Assembly: GCF_018383905.1 (NCBI RefSeq)
Contig: NZ_JAGYWA010000007.1
Location: forward strand, 1 to 64,000
Direction of reading: 5' to 3'
DNA: 64,000 nt
Origin: Flavobacterium branchiicola
GTDB taxonomy: Bacteria > Bacteroidota > Bacteroidia > Flavobacteriales > Flavobacteriaceae
Below the pieces are notes generated by a model, which saw nothing but the letters and a program-made list of their open reading frames with translations, was not told where the DNA came from and searched no databases. The translations under genes and the position numbers were made by a program. This document shows positions 46,749 through 55,018 of the stretch, in pieces (positions within the stretch are counted from its first letter, which is position 1; the number at the start of each line of letters is the position of its first letter).

Positions 46749-47854
46749 TTTACAACAGACTTTTTCTTCGCTTTTTTCTTCTTTTTAAGCCAAATCATAA
46801 ATCCCGTAATGGGCAGACTTGCAGCAATAAGACTTGCGAGAAAAGCGATGATTTTACCAAATAAACCAAAAAATCTTCCGGTATGAACTTCATAATTGGA
46901 AGCTTCTACAACATCGGCAGTATTAAAATCTTCATATAATTTATAGCGAATCATTTGTCCAGTTTCGGCATTAAAATAAAACGTATTTTGTTTTCGGTAC
47001 CAATTATACGGATAGAGCATTCTAACCCTAAGTTCGCCCGTTTTTTTTATAGAAAAGGTAATAGTGTTTGCTCCGGGATAAATCTTATCTAAAGTTTTGT
47101 AAATTCCGTTATAACGAACCGCTAAATTTTCATCTTCAGCAAGAACCTTTGACTCGACTTTTTTACCGTCACTCAGTTCTGTTCCGGTTAAGAATGCGGC
47201 GGCATTTTTTACTTCTTTAAAAGCAAAAAACAAACCTGTAAGTACAATAACAATTAAAAAGAAAGAAGCATAAAAACCCAAAACATTATGCAAATCGTAG
47301 TTGACACGTTTAAAAGAACCACTCCATTTAATACTCAATGATTGTTTTAAAGATCTCATTTGTTGCGGAAACCATAAAATCAATCCCGTAACAAGCATCA
47401 GCATAAAAATGACAACTGCCCAACGCTGTATAAAACTTCCGGTTTCGCCTAAAAGTAAATTCGTATGCAGTTTTCTAACTACAGTAAGCCAGTCTTGTTT
47501 TTCACTATTAATTAAATTGCCCTCATAAGGATTAAAATAAAAAGTCTTCTTTTTTGTTCCCAGTTCAACAGTAGCGTTGGGAGCTTTTTTATTTATTTTG
47601 ATTGAAGTGATTTTTTCCTTTGGAAACTCTTTTTGAAAATTAGCTACAATTTTTTCAAGTCCGGTAAACGGTTTTTCCTGAATGGGAACATACAATCTTT
47701 CCTCTTTGCTAAAACTTCTGATCTCTTCTTCAAAAACATAAATACAGCCTGTAATACTAATTATAAAAACAATAATTCCTGTTGCCAGTCCCAACCACAA
47801 ATGAATTTGGCGGGCTACATTTTTGATTTGTTTAAGATTAGGCAGTGAAATCAT
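46712..47854 (-). CDS. PepSY-domain membrane protein (iron-uptake associated)
   Basis: From ATG 47854 the protein is 380 residues. A longer in-frame start at 47962 lies upstream of the predicted promoter and is rejected. It matches the PepSY-associated TM family: QIHLWLGLATGIIVFIISITGCIYVFEEE (first membrane helix with conserved His), RKLHTNLLLGETG, and NYDLHNVLGFYASFFLIVIVLTGL. VHTGRFFGLFGKIIAFLASLIAASLPITGFMIWLKKKK forms the last helix, and the tail is lysine-rich. These inner-membrane proteins usually sit beside siderophore receptors and are thought to help ferric-siderophore reduction or uptake. It is divergent from a TonB-dependent receptor here, which fits. Confidence 0.88.
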   Translation of the reverse strand: MISLPNLKQIKNVARQIHLWLGLATGIIVFIISITGCIYVFEEEIRSFSKEERLYVPIQEKPFTGLEKIVANFQKEFPKEKITSIKINKKAPNATVELGTKKKTFYFNPYEGNLINSEKQDWLTVVRKLHTNLLLGETGSFIQRWAVVIFMLMLVTGLILWFPQQMRSLKQSLSIKWSGSFKRVNYDLHNVLGFYASFFLIVIVLTGLFFAFKEVKNAAAFLTGTELSDGKKVESKVLAEDENLAVRYNGIYKTLDKIYPGANTITFSIKKTGELRVRMLYPYNWYRKQNTFYFNAETGQMIRYKLYEDFNTADVVEASNYEVHTGRFFGLFGKIIAFLASLIAASLPITGFMIWLKKKKKAKKKSVVKTVSKKKDKAIY

Positions 47855-47899
47855 AAAGTAAATGATGTTATTATATTGAAGATTCTTAGGCAATTCGCG

Positions 47900-47931
47900 C
47901 AAATATAGCTGTATTTTAGAAGCAGTCCAAA
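47900..47931 (-). promoter_or_regulatory. Promoter of the PepSY gene
   Basis: On the reverse strand TTTG (47931-47928) and TATATTTG (47907-47900) are 20 bases apart. Transcription would start near 47894, downstream of the long ORF start at 47962 and upstream of ATG 47854, which decides the start codon. Confidence 0.55.
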
Positions 47932-48037
47932 TAATAATTAGCTGATTAATGGCTTCTTCCAAGTCCTTTTTAGAGCGGTATTTTTGAGCATTTTATTTCT
48001 GAAAAAATAACCTTTTACTTTTGATAGATTAAAATAA

Positions 48038-48088
48038 ATATTGTTCTTTTGCGGCTCAATTTAGAATAAGTTTAAATAAGAACAATAT
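48038..48088. promoter_or_regulatory. Inverted repeat and Fur-box-like site before the siderophore receptor
   Basis: ATATTGTTCTT (48038-48048) and AAGAACAATAT (48078-48088, reaching into the start codon) are a perfect 11-bp inverted repeat. Between them ATTTAGAATAAGTTTAAAT (48059-48077) is an imperfect palindrome resembling AT-rich iron-response boxes. Iron control is plausible for a siderophore receptor, but the match is weak. Confidence 0.35.
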
Positions 48089-50492
48089 GAAAGAATCTTT
48101 ACAATTAATTTCCTCTTTTATAAAGTCTGCAGGTCTTCAAATACCATCCTTAAATAACAAAGCAGCATTTTTGCTGTTGTTTACATTTTTGAATTTTGGG
48201 TTTCTTCAGGCGCAAACAACAACAGGACAAATTTCGGGAAGTGTAATCACAAATGACGGAAATGCAAGTCAGGGTGTATTGGTAAAACTGGTAGAAATTA
48301 ATAAAACGGCAGTAACGAATTCAGCCGGAAATTACGAATTTAAAAAAGTTCCGTTAGGAAAATATACTTTAGAAGTAAGCATGTCCGGTTATGAATCTTC
48401 ATTAGAAACAGTAGAAATTACAGAGCAAACGGCATCAGTTTCTGTAGATATCAAAGTAAATTCATCGATAGAGAATTTAGAAGATGTTGTCATCCGAACA
48501 GGAGGAAACCGATTTGCCAAAAAAGAAAGTTTTGATGTGGCAAAAATGCCTTTGAAAAACATTGAAAATTCTCAGGTTTATATCGTAGTCAGCAAAGAAT
48601 TAATGAAGGAACAAGTGGTAACAGATTATAACAGTGCCTTTAAAAATGTTCCGGGAGCTGGTATTGCCGAAGTTAGAAATCAGGGAAGAACAACCTCAAT
48701 GTCACGTGGTTTTCCTACTCCACAAGTAGTTAGAAACGGGGTTGGAAGTTTTACATACACTACGATCGATCCTTCCAACTTAGAGCGCATCGAAGTAATT
48801 AAAGGGCCATCTGCAACACTTTTTGGAAGTACTTTATCATCCTTTGGAGGTTTATTTAATCGTGTTACCAAAAAACCGTTTGACACTTTTAAAGGTGAAG
48901 TCTCGTATTCTGCTGCAAGCTGGGATCTTAACCGATTGACTTTTGATGTAAATACACCAATAAATGAAGATAAAACCGCTTTGTTAAGAATCAATACCGC
49001 TTTGCATAGTGAAAGAAGTTTTCAGGATGCAGGTTTTAACAGAAACTTCTCAATCGCTCCAAGTTTTTCATACAAAATCAATGACAGATTAGACCTTTTA
49101 ATCGATATTGAGTTTAGCCTTTACAAAGCAACTTCGCCAACGAGATTGGCGCCCTATACAAAAGGAACAGCTACAAGTATTGAACAGCTTGAAATACCAT
49201 ATAAATTGTCTTATGCTAATAATACTATTAGTTACAACAGTCAGCAATACAATATTTTTACGCAGTTAAAATATAAAATTGATGATAACTGGACTTCACA
49301 AACTATTTTATCCCGAACAAGATCTTCTTCTGAGGGTTATGTTGTGGCACTGACTATGATGTCAAATACGACATTAAGACAACAGGTTACGTATCAGGAT
49401 TCACCATTTTACGGTACCGATATTCAGCAGAATTTTATTGGTCAGTTTAATATCGGAAAACTGAAAAACAGAGTAGTAGCCGGTCTTGATTTTTACAGCC
49501 TGCGTGCGACAAGAAATGATGCAACAGTAAATATGCCGGCAATGGATTATAAAAAACCGGGTGCAGCATACAACAATTTTAATATACAGAAAGTAGAGCC
49601 AATGTTTGCGACTGCAACGTTTAATAATTTAGTTTCAAACGATGAAAATACATACAGTGCCTATGTTTCTGATGTATTGAATGTTACTGACAGATTATTG
49701 GCAATGGGAGGTATTCGTGTTGATCGATATGAGAATAAAGGAACGTATTACCCAAGTCTGGATTCGATTGCAGGAAATTACAACCAAACAGCATTTTCTC
49801 CAAAATTTGGGATAGTATATCAGGTACTTAAAGATAAGATTGCCGTGTTTGGAAATTATATGAACGGATTCAGTAACGTTTCGGGTTCAGATTATTATGG
49901 AAATACTTTTAAACCCAATCAGGCGAATCAGTTAGAAGGAGGGATTAAATTTGATCTTCCTAAAATATCGGCAACGCTTAGTTATTATGATATTGATGTT
50001 ACAAATATAACACGTGACGATCCGGATCATGCCAATTTTTCTATTCAGGACGGAACTCAGGTTAGTAAAGGTTTTGAAGCAGAGCTGATTGCCAATCCAA
50101 TTTCGGGATTAAACATTGTGGCGGGTTATACGTATAATGACAGTAAATACGAAAAAAGTAATGCAAGTGTTCAGGGCTTAAGGCCAAGTACGGCAGGATC
50201 GCCAAGAACGGCAAATTTATGGGCAAGTTACAGGATTGTAACAGGGCGCGCGCAAGGTTTAGGAATTGGTTTTGGAGGAATTTACGGAAGTGAATATTAT
50301 CAAACCAATACAGCAACTTTCAAGTTCTCGATTCCGTCTTATACCGTTTTAGATTGTTCGCTTTTCTACGATCAGCCGAAATACAGAATTGGTCTGAAAG
50401 TAGACAATTTAACCAATGAAAAATATTGGTCGTACCGACTTGCTGCTCAAAACCCAACGCGTTTAACAGCAAATGTAACGTTTAAGTTCTAA
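48087..50492 (+). CDS. TonB-dependent siderophore receptor
   Basis: This 801-residue outer-membrane protein has an unusually long N terminus with a signal segment ending LQAQ at about residue 43. A carboxypeptidase-regulatory-like domain (about 48-130; GQISGSVITNDGNASQGVLVK) precedes the plug (about 140-260). The plug has the FhuA/FoxA-type signatures MPLKNIENSQVYIVV, GRTTSMSRGFPTPQ, and IEVIKGPSATLFGS. The barrel contains GGIRVDRYENKG and ends in FKF. It lacks the SusC signatures and has no SusD partner, so it is a siderophore receptor rather than a glycan importer. It is divergent from a PepSY protein that commonly partners such receptors. The siderophore is unknown. Confidence 0.9.
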   Translation: MKESLQLISSFIKSAGLQIPSLNNKAAFLLLFTFLNFGFLQAQTTTGQISGSVITNDGNASQGVLVKLVEINKTAVTNSAGNYEFKKVPLGKYTLEVSMSGYESSLETVEITEQTASVSVDIKVNSSIENLEDVVIRTGGNRFAKKESFDVAKMPLKNIENSQVYIVVSKELMKEQVVTDYNSAFKNVPGAGIAEVRNQGRTTSMSRGFPTPQVVRNGVGSFTYTTIDPSNLERIEVIKGPSATLFGSTLSSFGGLFNRVTKKPFDTFKGEVSYSAASWDLNRLTFDVNTPINEDKTALLRINTALHSERSFQDAGFNRNFSIAPSFSYKINDRLDLLIDIEFSLYKATSPTRLAPYTKGTATSIEQLEIPYKLSYANNTISYNSQQYNIFTQLKYKIDDNWTSQTILSRTRSSSEGYVVALTMMSNTTLRQQVTYQDSPFYGTDIQQNFIGQFNIGKLKNRVVAGLDFYSLRATRNDATVNMPAMDYKKPGAAYNNFNIQKVEPMFATATFNNLVSNDENTYSAYVSDVLNVTDRLLAMGGIRVDRYENKGTYYPSLDSIAGNYNQTAFSPKFGIVYQVLKDKIAVFGNYMNGFSNVSGSDYYGNTFKPNQANQLEGGIKFDLPKISATLSYYDIDVTNITRDDPDHANFSIQDGTQVSKGFEAELIANPISGLNIVAGYTYNDSKYEKSNASVQGLRPSTAGSPRTANLWASYRIVTGRAQGLGIGFGGIYGSEYYQTNTATFKFSIPSYTVLDCSLFYDQPKYRIGLKVDNLTNEKYWSYRLAAQNPTRLTANVTFKF

Positions 50493-50715
50493 GTCTTTTC
50501 AGGCTTCAATAATAGCATCTTATAAATTTATAAAAGGGATTATTTCATGATAAATGAAATAATCCCTTTGTTATTTAAGTACATTGATGAGGTTTTTATA
50601 ACTTTGTTATTCCATTCTAAAAGACTTGGAATACAGTGAGTTGTATTCATTAGTTTTTAAAATTGCCTACTAGATATTTAACGGCATTTTGTTTTTAATT
50701 CTTCAGATTACCAGA
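50493..50715. other. Gap after the siderophore receptor
   Basis: Contains the terminator at 50532; the rest has no gene-like frame. The ohr control region follows at 50716. Confidence 0.5.
50532..50570 (+). terminator. Terminator after the siderophore receptor
   Basis: A perfect 16-bp stem, 50533-50548 with 50554-50569 (AAAGGGATTATTTCAT and complement), with a 5-base loop. The right arm ends CCCTTTG. Confidence 0.75.
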
Positions 50716-50790
50716 TGTCAGTTTCAGGTACTATTTTGTCCGTTTGGAGAAAATGGTGATTGTCACAGCTGTATTGCTGCTCTACCTTTG
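50716..50790 (+). promoter_or_regulatory. Promoter and direct-repeat operator of ohr
   Basis: TGTCAGTTTC (50716) and TGTCCGTTTG (50737) are direct repeats 21 bases apart. Then come TTG at 50760-50762 and TACCTTTG at 50783-50790. The second repeat starts 46 bases before the -7 box. The same layout and spacings occur at 52503-52577 before the epoxide hydrolase gene, which is typical of an AraC-family activator site. Confidence 0.6.
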
Positions 50791-50852
50791 TTCAGGAATT
50801 TTAGAAGAATTCAAAAAAACAAACATTATAAAAAAACTAAATTTTAGAAACA

Positions 50853-51281
50853 ATGGAAAATTTAAATCAAGACAGCAAAGTACTTTATACTGGATCAACA
50901 GTTACTACAGGTGGACGTGAAGGTTCATCACAAAGTTCAGACGGACGTTTGAATATCAAATTAACACCTCCAGGCGGAAGAGGAGAAGGAACTAATCCTG
51001 AACAATTATTTGCAGCCGGATGGTCAGCTTGTTTTTTGGGAGCAATGGGCAAAGCTGCCGTAGCACATAACCTGAAACTTCCTGCAGATGCTACTGTAAA
51101 TGCAGATGTAGATTTGGTATTATCAGAAGCAACGGGTTATTCACTTCAGGCACGTCTTAATATCTCACTTCCGGGGATTGAAAAAGAAACAGCAAAATTA
51201 ATTGCAGAAGCGGCTCACTTATTATGTCCGTATTCAAAAATGTCACACGGAAATATAAATGTGGAAACAAACATTTTGTAA
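50853..51281 (+). CDS. ohr: Ohr-type organic hydroperoxide reductase (OsmC family)
   Basis: This 142-residue protein is full length for the Ohr branch. Signatures are VTTGGREGSSQSSDG at the N terminus, NPEQLFAAGWSACFLGA with the peroxidatic Cys, and LLCPYSKMSHGN with the resolving Cys. Ohr proteins reduce organic and fatty-acid hydroperoxides in the cytoplasm using thiol cofactors. It shares a promoter design with the epoxide hydrolase gene 1.7 kb downstream, so it appears to belong to a response to reactive organic compounds rather than stand alone. No ohrR-type MarR regulator is adjacent. Confidence 0.93.
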   Translation: MENLNQDSKVLYTGSTVTTGGREGSSQSSDGRLNIKLTPPGGRGEGTNPEQLFAAGWSACFLGAMGKAAVAHNLKLPADATVNADVDLVLSEATGYSLQARLNISLPGIEKETAKLIAEAAHLLCPYSKMSHGNINVETNIL

Positions 51282-51290
51282 ATAGTTAAT

Positions 51291-51312
51291 AAAAGGGACA
51301 ATAGTCCCTTTT
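51291..51312 (+). terminator. First terminator after ohr
   Basis: AAAAGGGA (51291-51298) pairs with TCCCTTTT (51305-51312) with a 6-base loop. Confidence 0.55.
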
Positions 51313-51327
51313 GTAGCTGATAGGAAT

Positions 51328-51357
51328 AATGACAACTCATCGGCTGTCATTTTTTTA
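51328..51357 (+). terminator. Second terminator after ohr
   Basis: AATGACA (51328-51334) pairs with TGTCATT (51345-51351), followed by T residues. It separates ohr from the nitrilase gene. Confidence 0.55.
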
Positions 51358-51411
51358 GCTAAAATAAATGACCGATAAGTCATATTTTAAAAAACAGTAA
51401 TAATTAATCTC

Positions 51412-52416
51412 ATGAAAAATAAAATAAAAACAGCAGGCGACAAAATAGTAAGAGTCGCAGCGGTACAGATTAGCCCGGTTTTATATAGCAAACGAGGGAC
51501 AATTGATAAGATAGTAAAGAAAATTACAGAACTAGGAGAACAAGGAGTAGAATTTGCGACTTTTCCGGAAACCATTATACCTTATTATCCTTATTTCTCT
51601 TTCATTCAGGCTCCTTATGCAATGGGAAAAGAGCATTTAAGACTTTTAGAAGAGTCTGTTGTAGTTCCTTCTGCTGATACAGATGCAATAGGTAAAGCAG
51701 CAAAAGAGGCAAATATGGTTGTTTCGATAGGCGTTAATGAACGCGACGGAAGTACAATCTATAATACACAATTACTTTTTGATGCAGACGGAACTTTAAT
51801 TCAACGCCGACGCAAACTTACACCAACTTATCATGAAAGAATGGTTTGGGGACAAGGTGACGCTTCCGGACTTCGTGCTGTTGACAGTACTGTAGGACGT
51901 ATTGGGCAGTTGGCCTGTTGGGAACATTATAATCCGTTATTTCGTTATGCTTTAATAGCAGATGGCGAACAAATACATTCTTCAATGTATCCCGGATCTT
52001 TTTTGGGTGACTTACATAGCGAGCAAATCGAACTTAACGTACGTCAGCATGCACTCGAATCAGCCTCATTTGTTGTGGTTGCTACAGGATGGCTGGATGC
52101 AGATCAGCAGGCACAGATTGCAAAAGATACAAACGGTCCGGTTGGTCCAATTTCAGGTGGATTTTTTACTGCTGTTATTGGTCCTGACGGAAGAATAATT
52201 GGCGAACCGCTTAAATCTGGTGAAGGTGAAGTTATTGCCGATATTGATTTAACAGAAATAGAACTCCGTAAAAGATTGATGGACGCAAGAGGTCATTACA
52301 ATCGTCCGGAATTATTAAGTCTTCATATTGATCGTACTGCAACAGCTCCTGTTCACGAACGAGTTACTTATACAGAATCTGTAGCGCAAAACCGCAAAGA
52401 GTTTTTAGGAGAATAA
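51412..52416 (+). CDS. Nitrilase-family C-N hydrolase
   Basis: This 334-residue cytoplasmic protein carries the Glu-Lys-Cys triad of the nitrilase superfamily. Glu53 is in FPETIIPYYP, Lys135 in RRRKLTPTYHER, and Cys169 in LACWEHYNP. The ACWEH form of the Cys motif, the length, and GQGDASGL are those of true nitrilases that turn nitriles into carboxylic acids plus ammonia, rather than amidases. It lies between ohr and an exported epoxide hydrolase. Its own promoter was not identified and it lacks the shared direct-repeat operator. Natural substrate unknown; plant-derived or aryl-aliphatic nitriles are possible. Confidence 0.9.
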   Translation: MKNKIKTAGDKIVRVAAVQISPVLYSKRGTIDKIVKKITELGEQGVEFATFPETIIPYYPYFSFIQAPYAMGKEHLRLLEESVVVPSADTDAIGKAAKEANMVVSIGVNERDGSTIYNTQLLFDADGTLIQRRRKLTPTYHERMVWGQGDASGLRAVDSTVGRIGQLACWEHYNPLFRYALIADGEQIHSSMYPGSFLGDLHSEQIELNVRQHALESASFVVVATGWLDADQQAQIAKDTNGPVGPISGGFFTAVIGPDGRIIGEPLKSGEGEVIADIDLTEIELRKRLMDARGHYNRPELLSLHIDRTATAPVHERVTYTESVAQNRKEFLGE

Positions 52417-52502
52417 TTTAGATTAAAAGAAGTTTGATACAGATGTTTTTAATGTATTGATAATCATGCTTTAATGATTGTTTGATTACTCACAAATCAA
52501 AA

Positions 52503-52577
52503 TGTCCGTTTCAGAACTTTCTTAGTCCGCCTCACTACTTTAATGCTTTTGTATAGCTATTGACCGCTATACCTTTG
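52503..52577 (+). promoter_or_regulatory. Promoter and direct-repeat operator of the epoxide hydrolase gene
   Basis: TGTCCGTTTC (52503) and AGTCCGCCTC (52524) are direct repeats 21 bases apart. TTTTG at 52547-52551 and TACCTTTG at 52570-52577 (18 bases apart) form the promoter. The second repeat starts 46 bases before the -7 box, exactly as before ohr. Confidence 0.6.
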
Positions 52578-52622
52578 ACCTATCAAATTAAAAATGGCAC
52601 TAAATAATTAAAAAGGAAAAAA

Positions 52623-53927
52623 ATGAAAACAAGAAAAATGAATGGAAGAAAAATTGCCGGTACAATTATTACTGCAGCATTCTTACTATTCGTAAACACA
52701 GGTTCTGCACAGAAATCTACTGTTGCCGAAAAAAATAAATCAGAACAAATTCGTCCGTTTAAAGTTAAATTTTCTGAAGCCGAAATAAGCGACTTGCGCC
52801 AACGTGTTTTAGAAACAAGATTTCCGGATCAGGAAACTGTTGAAGATCAGTCTCAGGGAGCAAAACTTTCTAAAATGAAAGAATTGATAAAATACTGGGG
52901 AACAAAATACGACTGGAGAAAAGCAGAAGCAAAACTAAATGCTTATCCTCAGTTTGTAACAAAAATAGATGGCGTAGATATTCACTTTATCCACGTTCGT
53001 TCTAAAGAGAAAAATGCAATGCCACTTATTTTAACACATGGCTGGCCGGGATCTATATTTGAATTTATCAGAGTAATAGATCCATTAACAAATCCTGTTG
53101 CTTATGGCGGAAAAGCCGAAGATGCTTTTGATGTTATTATACCTTCTTTACCAGGTTTTGGTTTATCAGGTAAACCTACAGAAGCCGGATGGGATATTGA
53201 CAGAATAGCAAAAGCCTGGGGCGTTTTAATGAACCGTTTAGGTTACCAACATTATGTTGCTCAGGGCGGTGACTGGGGTGCAGGTATAGTAAATTCAATG
53301 GCGATACAAATGCCATCAGGATTATTGGGAATTCATAGTAATTTGCCACCAACATTACCAAACGAAGCAGGAAAAGCATTGGCAAGTGGAGTAGTGCCCG
53401 AAGGATTTTCTAAAGAAGAAGCTGATGCATTTTCTCATTTAAGTAAAACGATTAAAGATGGCGGTTTTACTTATAAAATGACAATGGCAACACGATCACA
53501 AGCATTAGGTTACGGCATAACAGATTCTCCATCCGGATTGGCAGCGTGGCTTTTATTACACCCCGGTTTTTTTAACTGGTCGTATGGTACAGATCCAAAG
53601 CAATACCCGACCAAAGATGATGTTTTAGATAATATTTCACTTTACTGGCTTACCAATTCTGCTACATCTTCTGCTAGAATTTACTGGGAGAACAGAAAAT
53701 ATGAAAATGTAAGTGCCAGTTCAATGAAAACAGATCAGATTACTTTGCCGGTTGCTATTACAGTATTTCCAGAAGATGTTTATACTTCACCGGAATCATG
53801 GGCAAAACGCGCATTTCGCAATCTGAGTTACTTTCATATAGTAGATAAAGGCGGACATTTTGCAGCCTGGGAACAACCTCAGCTTTTTACCGAAGAACTA
53901 AGACTTGCTTTTAAGTCACTGCGTTAA
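52623..53927 (+). CDS. Epoxide hydrolase-like alpha/beta hydrolase, exported
   Basis: This 434-residue protein has an N-terminal signal segment (ends GSAQ, about residue 29). An epoxide-hydrolase N-terminal domain (about 42-155; RPFKVKFSEAEISDLRQRV, TKIDGVDIHFIHV) leads into the alpha/beta hydrolase fold. HGWPGS forms the oxyanion hole. GGDWGAG carries the nucleophile Asp217, and the catalytic His lies in KGGHFAAWEQP. This is the juvenile-hormone/microsomal-type epoxide hydrolase branch, which opens epoxides to diols. Export is unusual for this family outside Bacteroidota and suggests action on environmental epoxides. Co-regulation with ohr is predicted from the shared operator. Confidence 0.88.
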   Translation: MKTRKMNGRKIAGTIITAAFLLFVNTGSAQKSTVAEKNKSEQIRPFKVKFSEAEISDLRQRVLETRFPDQETVEDQSQGAKLSKMKELIKYWGTKYDWRKAEAKLNAYPQFVTKIDGVDIHFIHVRSKEKNAMPLILTHGWPGSIFEFIRVIDPLTNPVAYGGKAEDAFDVIIPSLPGFGLSGKPTEAGWDIDRIAKAWGVLMNRLGYQHYVAQGGDWGAGIVNSMAIQMPSGLLGIHSNLPPTLPNEAGKALASGVVPEGFSKEEADAFSHLSKTIKDGGFTYKMTMATRSQALGYGITDSPSGLAAWLLLHPGFFNWSYGTDPKQYPTKDDVLDNISLYWLTNSATSSARIYWENRKYENVSASSMKTDQITLPVAITVFPEDVYTSPESWAKRAFRNLSYFHIVDKGGHFAAWEQPQLFTEELRLAFKSLR

Positions 53928-53937
53928 ATTTAATACA

Positions 53938-53967
53938 GACCGCAAATCATTGATTTGCGGTCTTTTT
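53938..53967 (+). terminator. Terminator after the epoxide hydrolase gene
   Basis: GACCGCAAATCA (53938-53949) is perfectly complementary to TGATTTGCGGTC (53951-53962), followed by five T. The apparent one-base gap means the top pairs open to form the loop. Confidence 0.75.
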
Positions 53968-53984
53968 ATAAGATAAAAAATAAA

Positions 53985-54206
53985 ATGAAACAAAGAATCG
54001 TAACTGCCTTTATTATGGGATTCATAACAACAGGCATTATGTCATTTTCTTTAATTAGCCTCAATATTGGTTTTACAGAAGTCTTTATAACCAAATGGCT
54101 CAAATCCTGGAGAACGGCGTACATAATAATTGTTCCCGTAATTCTTTTGATTGGTCCCAAAGTACAACAGTTTGTGGCTTATATATTTAGAAAAAAAGAG
54201 GATTAA
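53985..54206 (+). CDS. DUF2798-like small membrane protein
   Basis: From ATG 53985 the protein is 73 residues. A TTG start at 53955 falls inside the terminator stem and is rejected. Two membrane helices are seen, IVTAFIMGFITTGIMSFSLI and TAYIIIVPVILLIGPKVQQF, separated by a short loop with the WLKSW segment typical of DUF2798 proteins. The function of this family is not known. It is inner-membrane, ends in a charged RKKED tail, and lies between the epoxide hydrolase and a TetR gene without an obvious promoter of its own. Confidence 0.7.
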   Translation: MKQRIVTAFIMGFITTGIMSFSLISLNIGFTEVFITKWLKSWRTAYIIIVPVILLIGPKVQQFVAYIFRKKED

Positions 54207-54262
54207 TAAACTTAAAGCAAATACTACCATAAATAAATTTTATAGTAAAGATAAAATCAAAA

Positions 54263-54282
54263 TATACTATTTAGTATATTTG
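54263..54282 (+). promoter_or_regulatory. TetR operator 1 overlapping the tetR -7 box
   Basis: TATACT-ATTT-AGTATA (54263-54278) is a palindrome with a 4-base spacer. It overlaps TATATTTG (54275-54282), the likely -7 box of the TetR gene; no clear -33 TTTG was seen. Binding here would block transcription, giving autorepression. Confidence 0.6.
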
Positions 54283-54301
54283 TACTCTAATTCAAAACAA
54301 A

Positions 54302-54892
54302 ATGTTGACAAAAGCGGAAAGAACGAAACAATTTATATTAGAAACTGCGGCTCCTATTTTTAATCAAAAAGGAATTGCAGGAGCCAATATTGATGATGTT
54401 CTCGAAGCTGCAAAACTTACAAAAGGCTGTCTTTACGGACATTTTGAAGGGAAAGAAGATCTTTCGATTCAGGTCGTAGATTATATGCTAGATACTATGG
54501 GGAAAAAATTATTGACGACTGTCAGTAATTTAAGTACGGCCAAAGCAAAAAGTTTTACTTATTTAGATTTCTATAAAAATCCTTTGATAACAACAATCGA
54601 GGGCGGTTGTCCTATCTTTAATATGGCAGTAGAATCAGACGATACTTTTCCGGCTATCAAAGCAAAAGTGGCAAATACATTAAAAGAAGAGCATGAATTA
54701 TTTGCTTCGATTTTGAAAAAAGGTATTGAAGATGGAGAGTTTTCGACTAAACTCGAACCCGAAGCTTATGCTTTTAAAGCCATTTCGGCACTTAAAGGAG
54801 GAGCTGTATTATGCAGAACTATGAATACGGCAAAGCCAATGCAAGGACTTATTAAAAGTCTGAAAGAAGAATTAGAAAGTTATTCGATATAA
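54302..54892 (+). CDS. TetR-family transcriptional repressor
   Basis: This 196-residue protein starts with a TetR helix-turn-helix: TKQFILETAAPIFNQKGIAGANIDDVLEAAKLTKGCLYGHFEGKEDL (about 9-55). The C-terminal helical domain binds an unknown ligand and ends in a TetR_C-like segment (SALKGGAVLCRTM). It resembles the AcrR/NemR-like group, whose members often respond to electrophiles or quinones. Three copies of the palindrome TATACT-N4-AGTATA lie before this gene and between it and the next SDR gene, so it most likely represses itself and the SDR. Its stop is 127 bases before the SDR start. Confidence 0.92.
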   Translation: MLTKAERTKQFILETAAPIFNQKGIAGANIDDVLEAAKLTKGCLYGHFEGKEDLSIQVVDYMLDTMGKKLLTTVSNLSTAKAKSFTYLDFYKNPLITTIEGGCPIFNMAVESDDTFPAIKAKVANTLKEEHELFASILKKGIEDGEFSTKLEPEAYAFKAISALKGGAVLCRTMNTAKPMQGLIKSLKEELESYSI

Positions 54893-54908
54893 TTTTTTTA
54901 GCCAATAA

Positions 54909-54992
54909 TATACTTTTTAGTATATTTTATTTAAAGTTAAAATAGAAAAACATAAAAATAACGTCACAATATAAAATATACTAAAAAGTATA
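54909..54992. promoter_or_regulatory. TetR operators 2 and 3 upstream of the SDR gene
   Basis: TATACT-TTTT-AGTATA at 54909-54924 and TATACT-AAAA-AGTATA at 54977-54992 match the operator at 54263 in both half-sites, with only the spacer differing. They bracket the SDR promoter region. Confidence 0.65.
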
Positions 54993-55018
54993 AAATATCA
55001 ATTTAAATAGATTAAAAA

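Noticed and set aside
47855..47962. 36-residue N-terminal extension of the PepSY protein.
   Set aside because: It contains the predicted -33/-7 promoter on the reverse strand and no family-like sequence.
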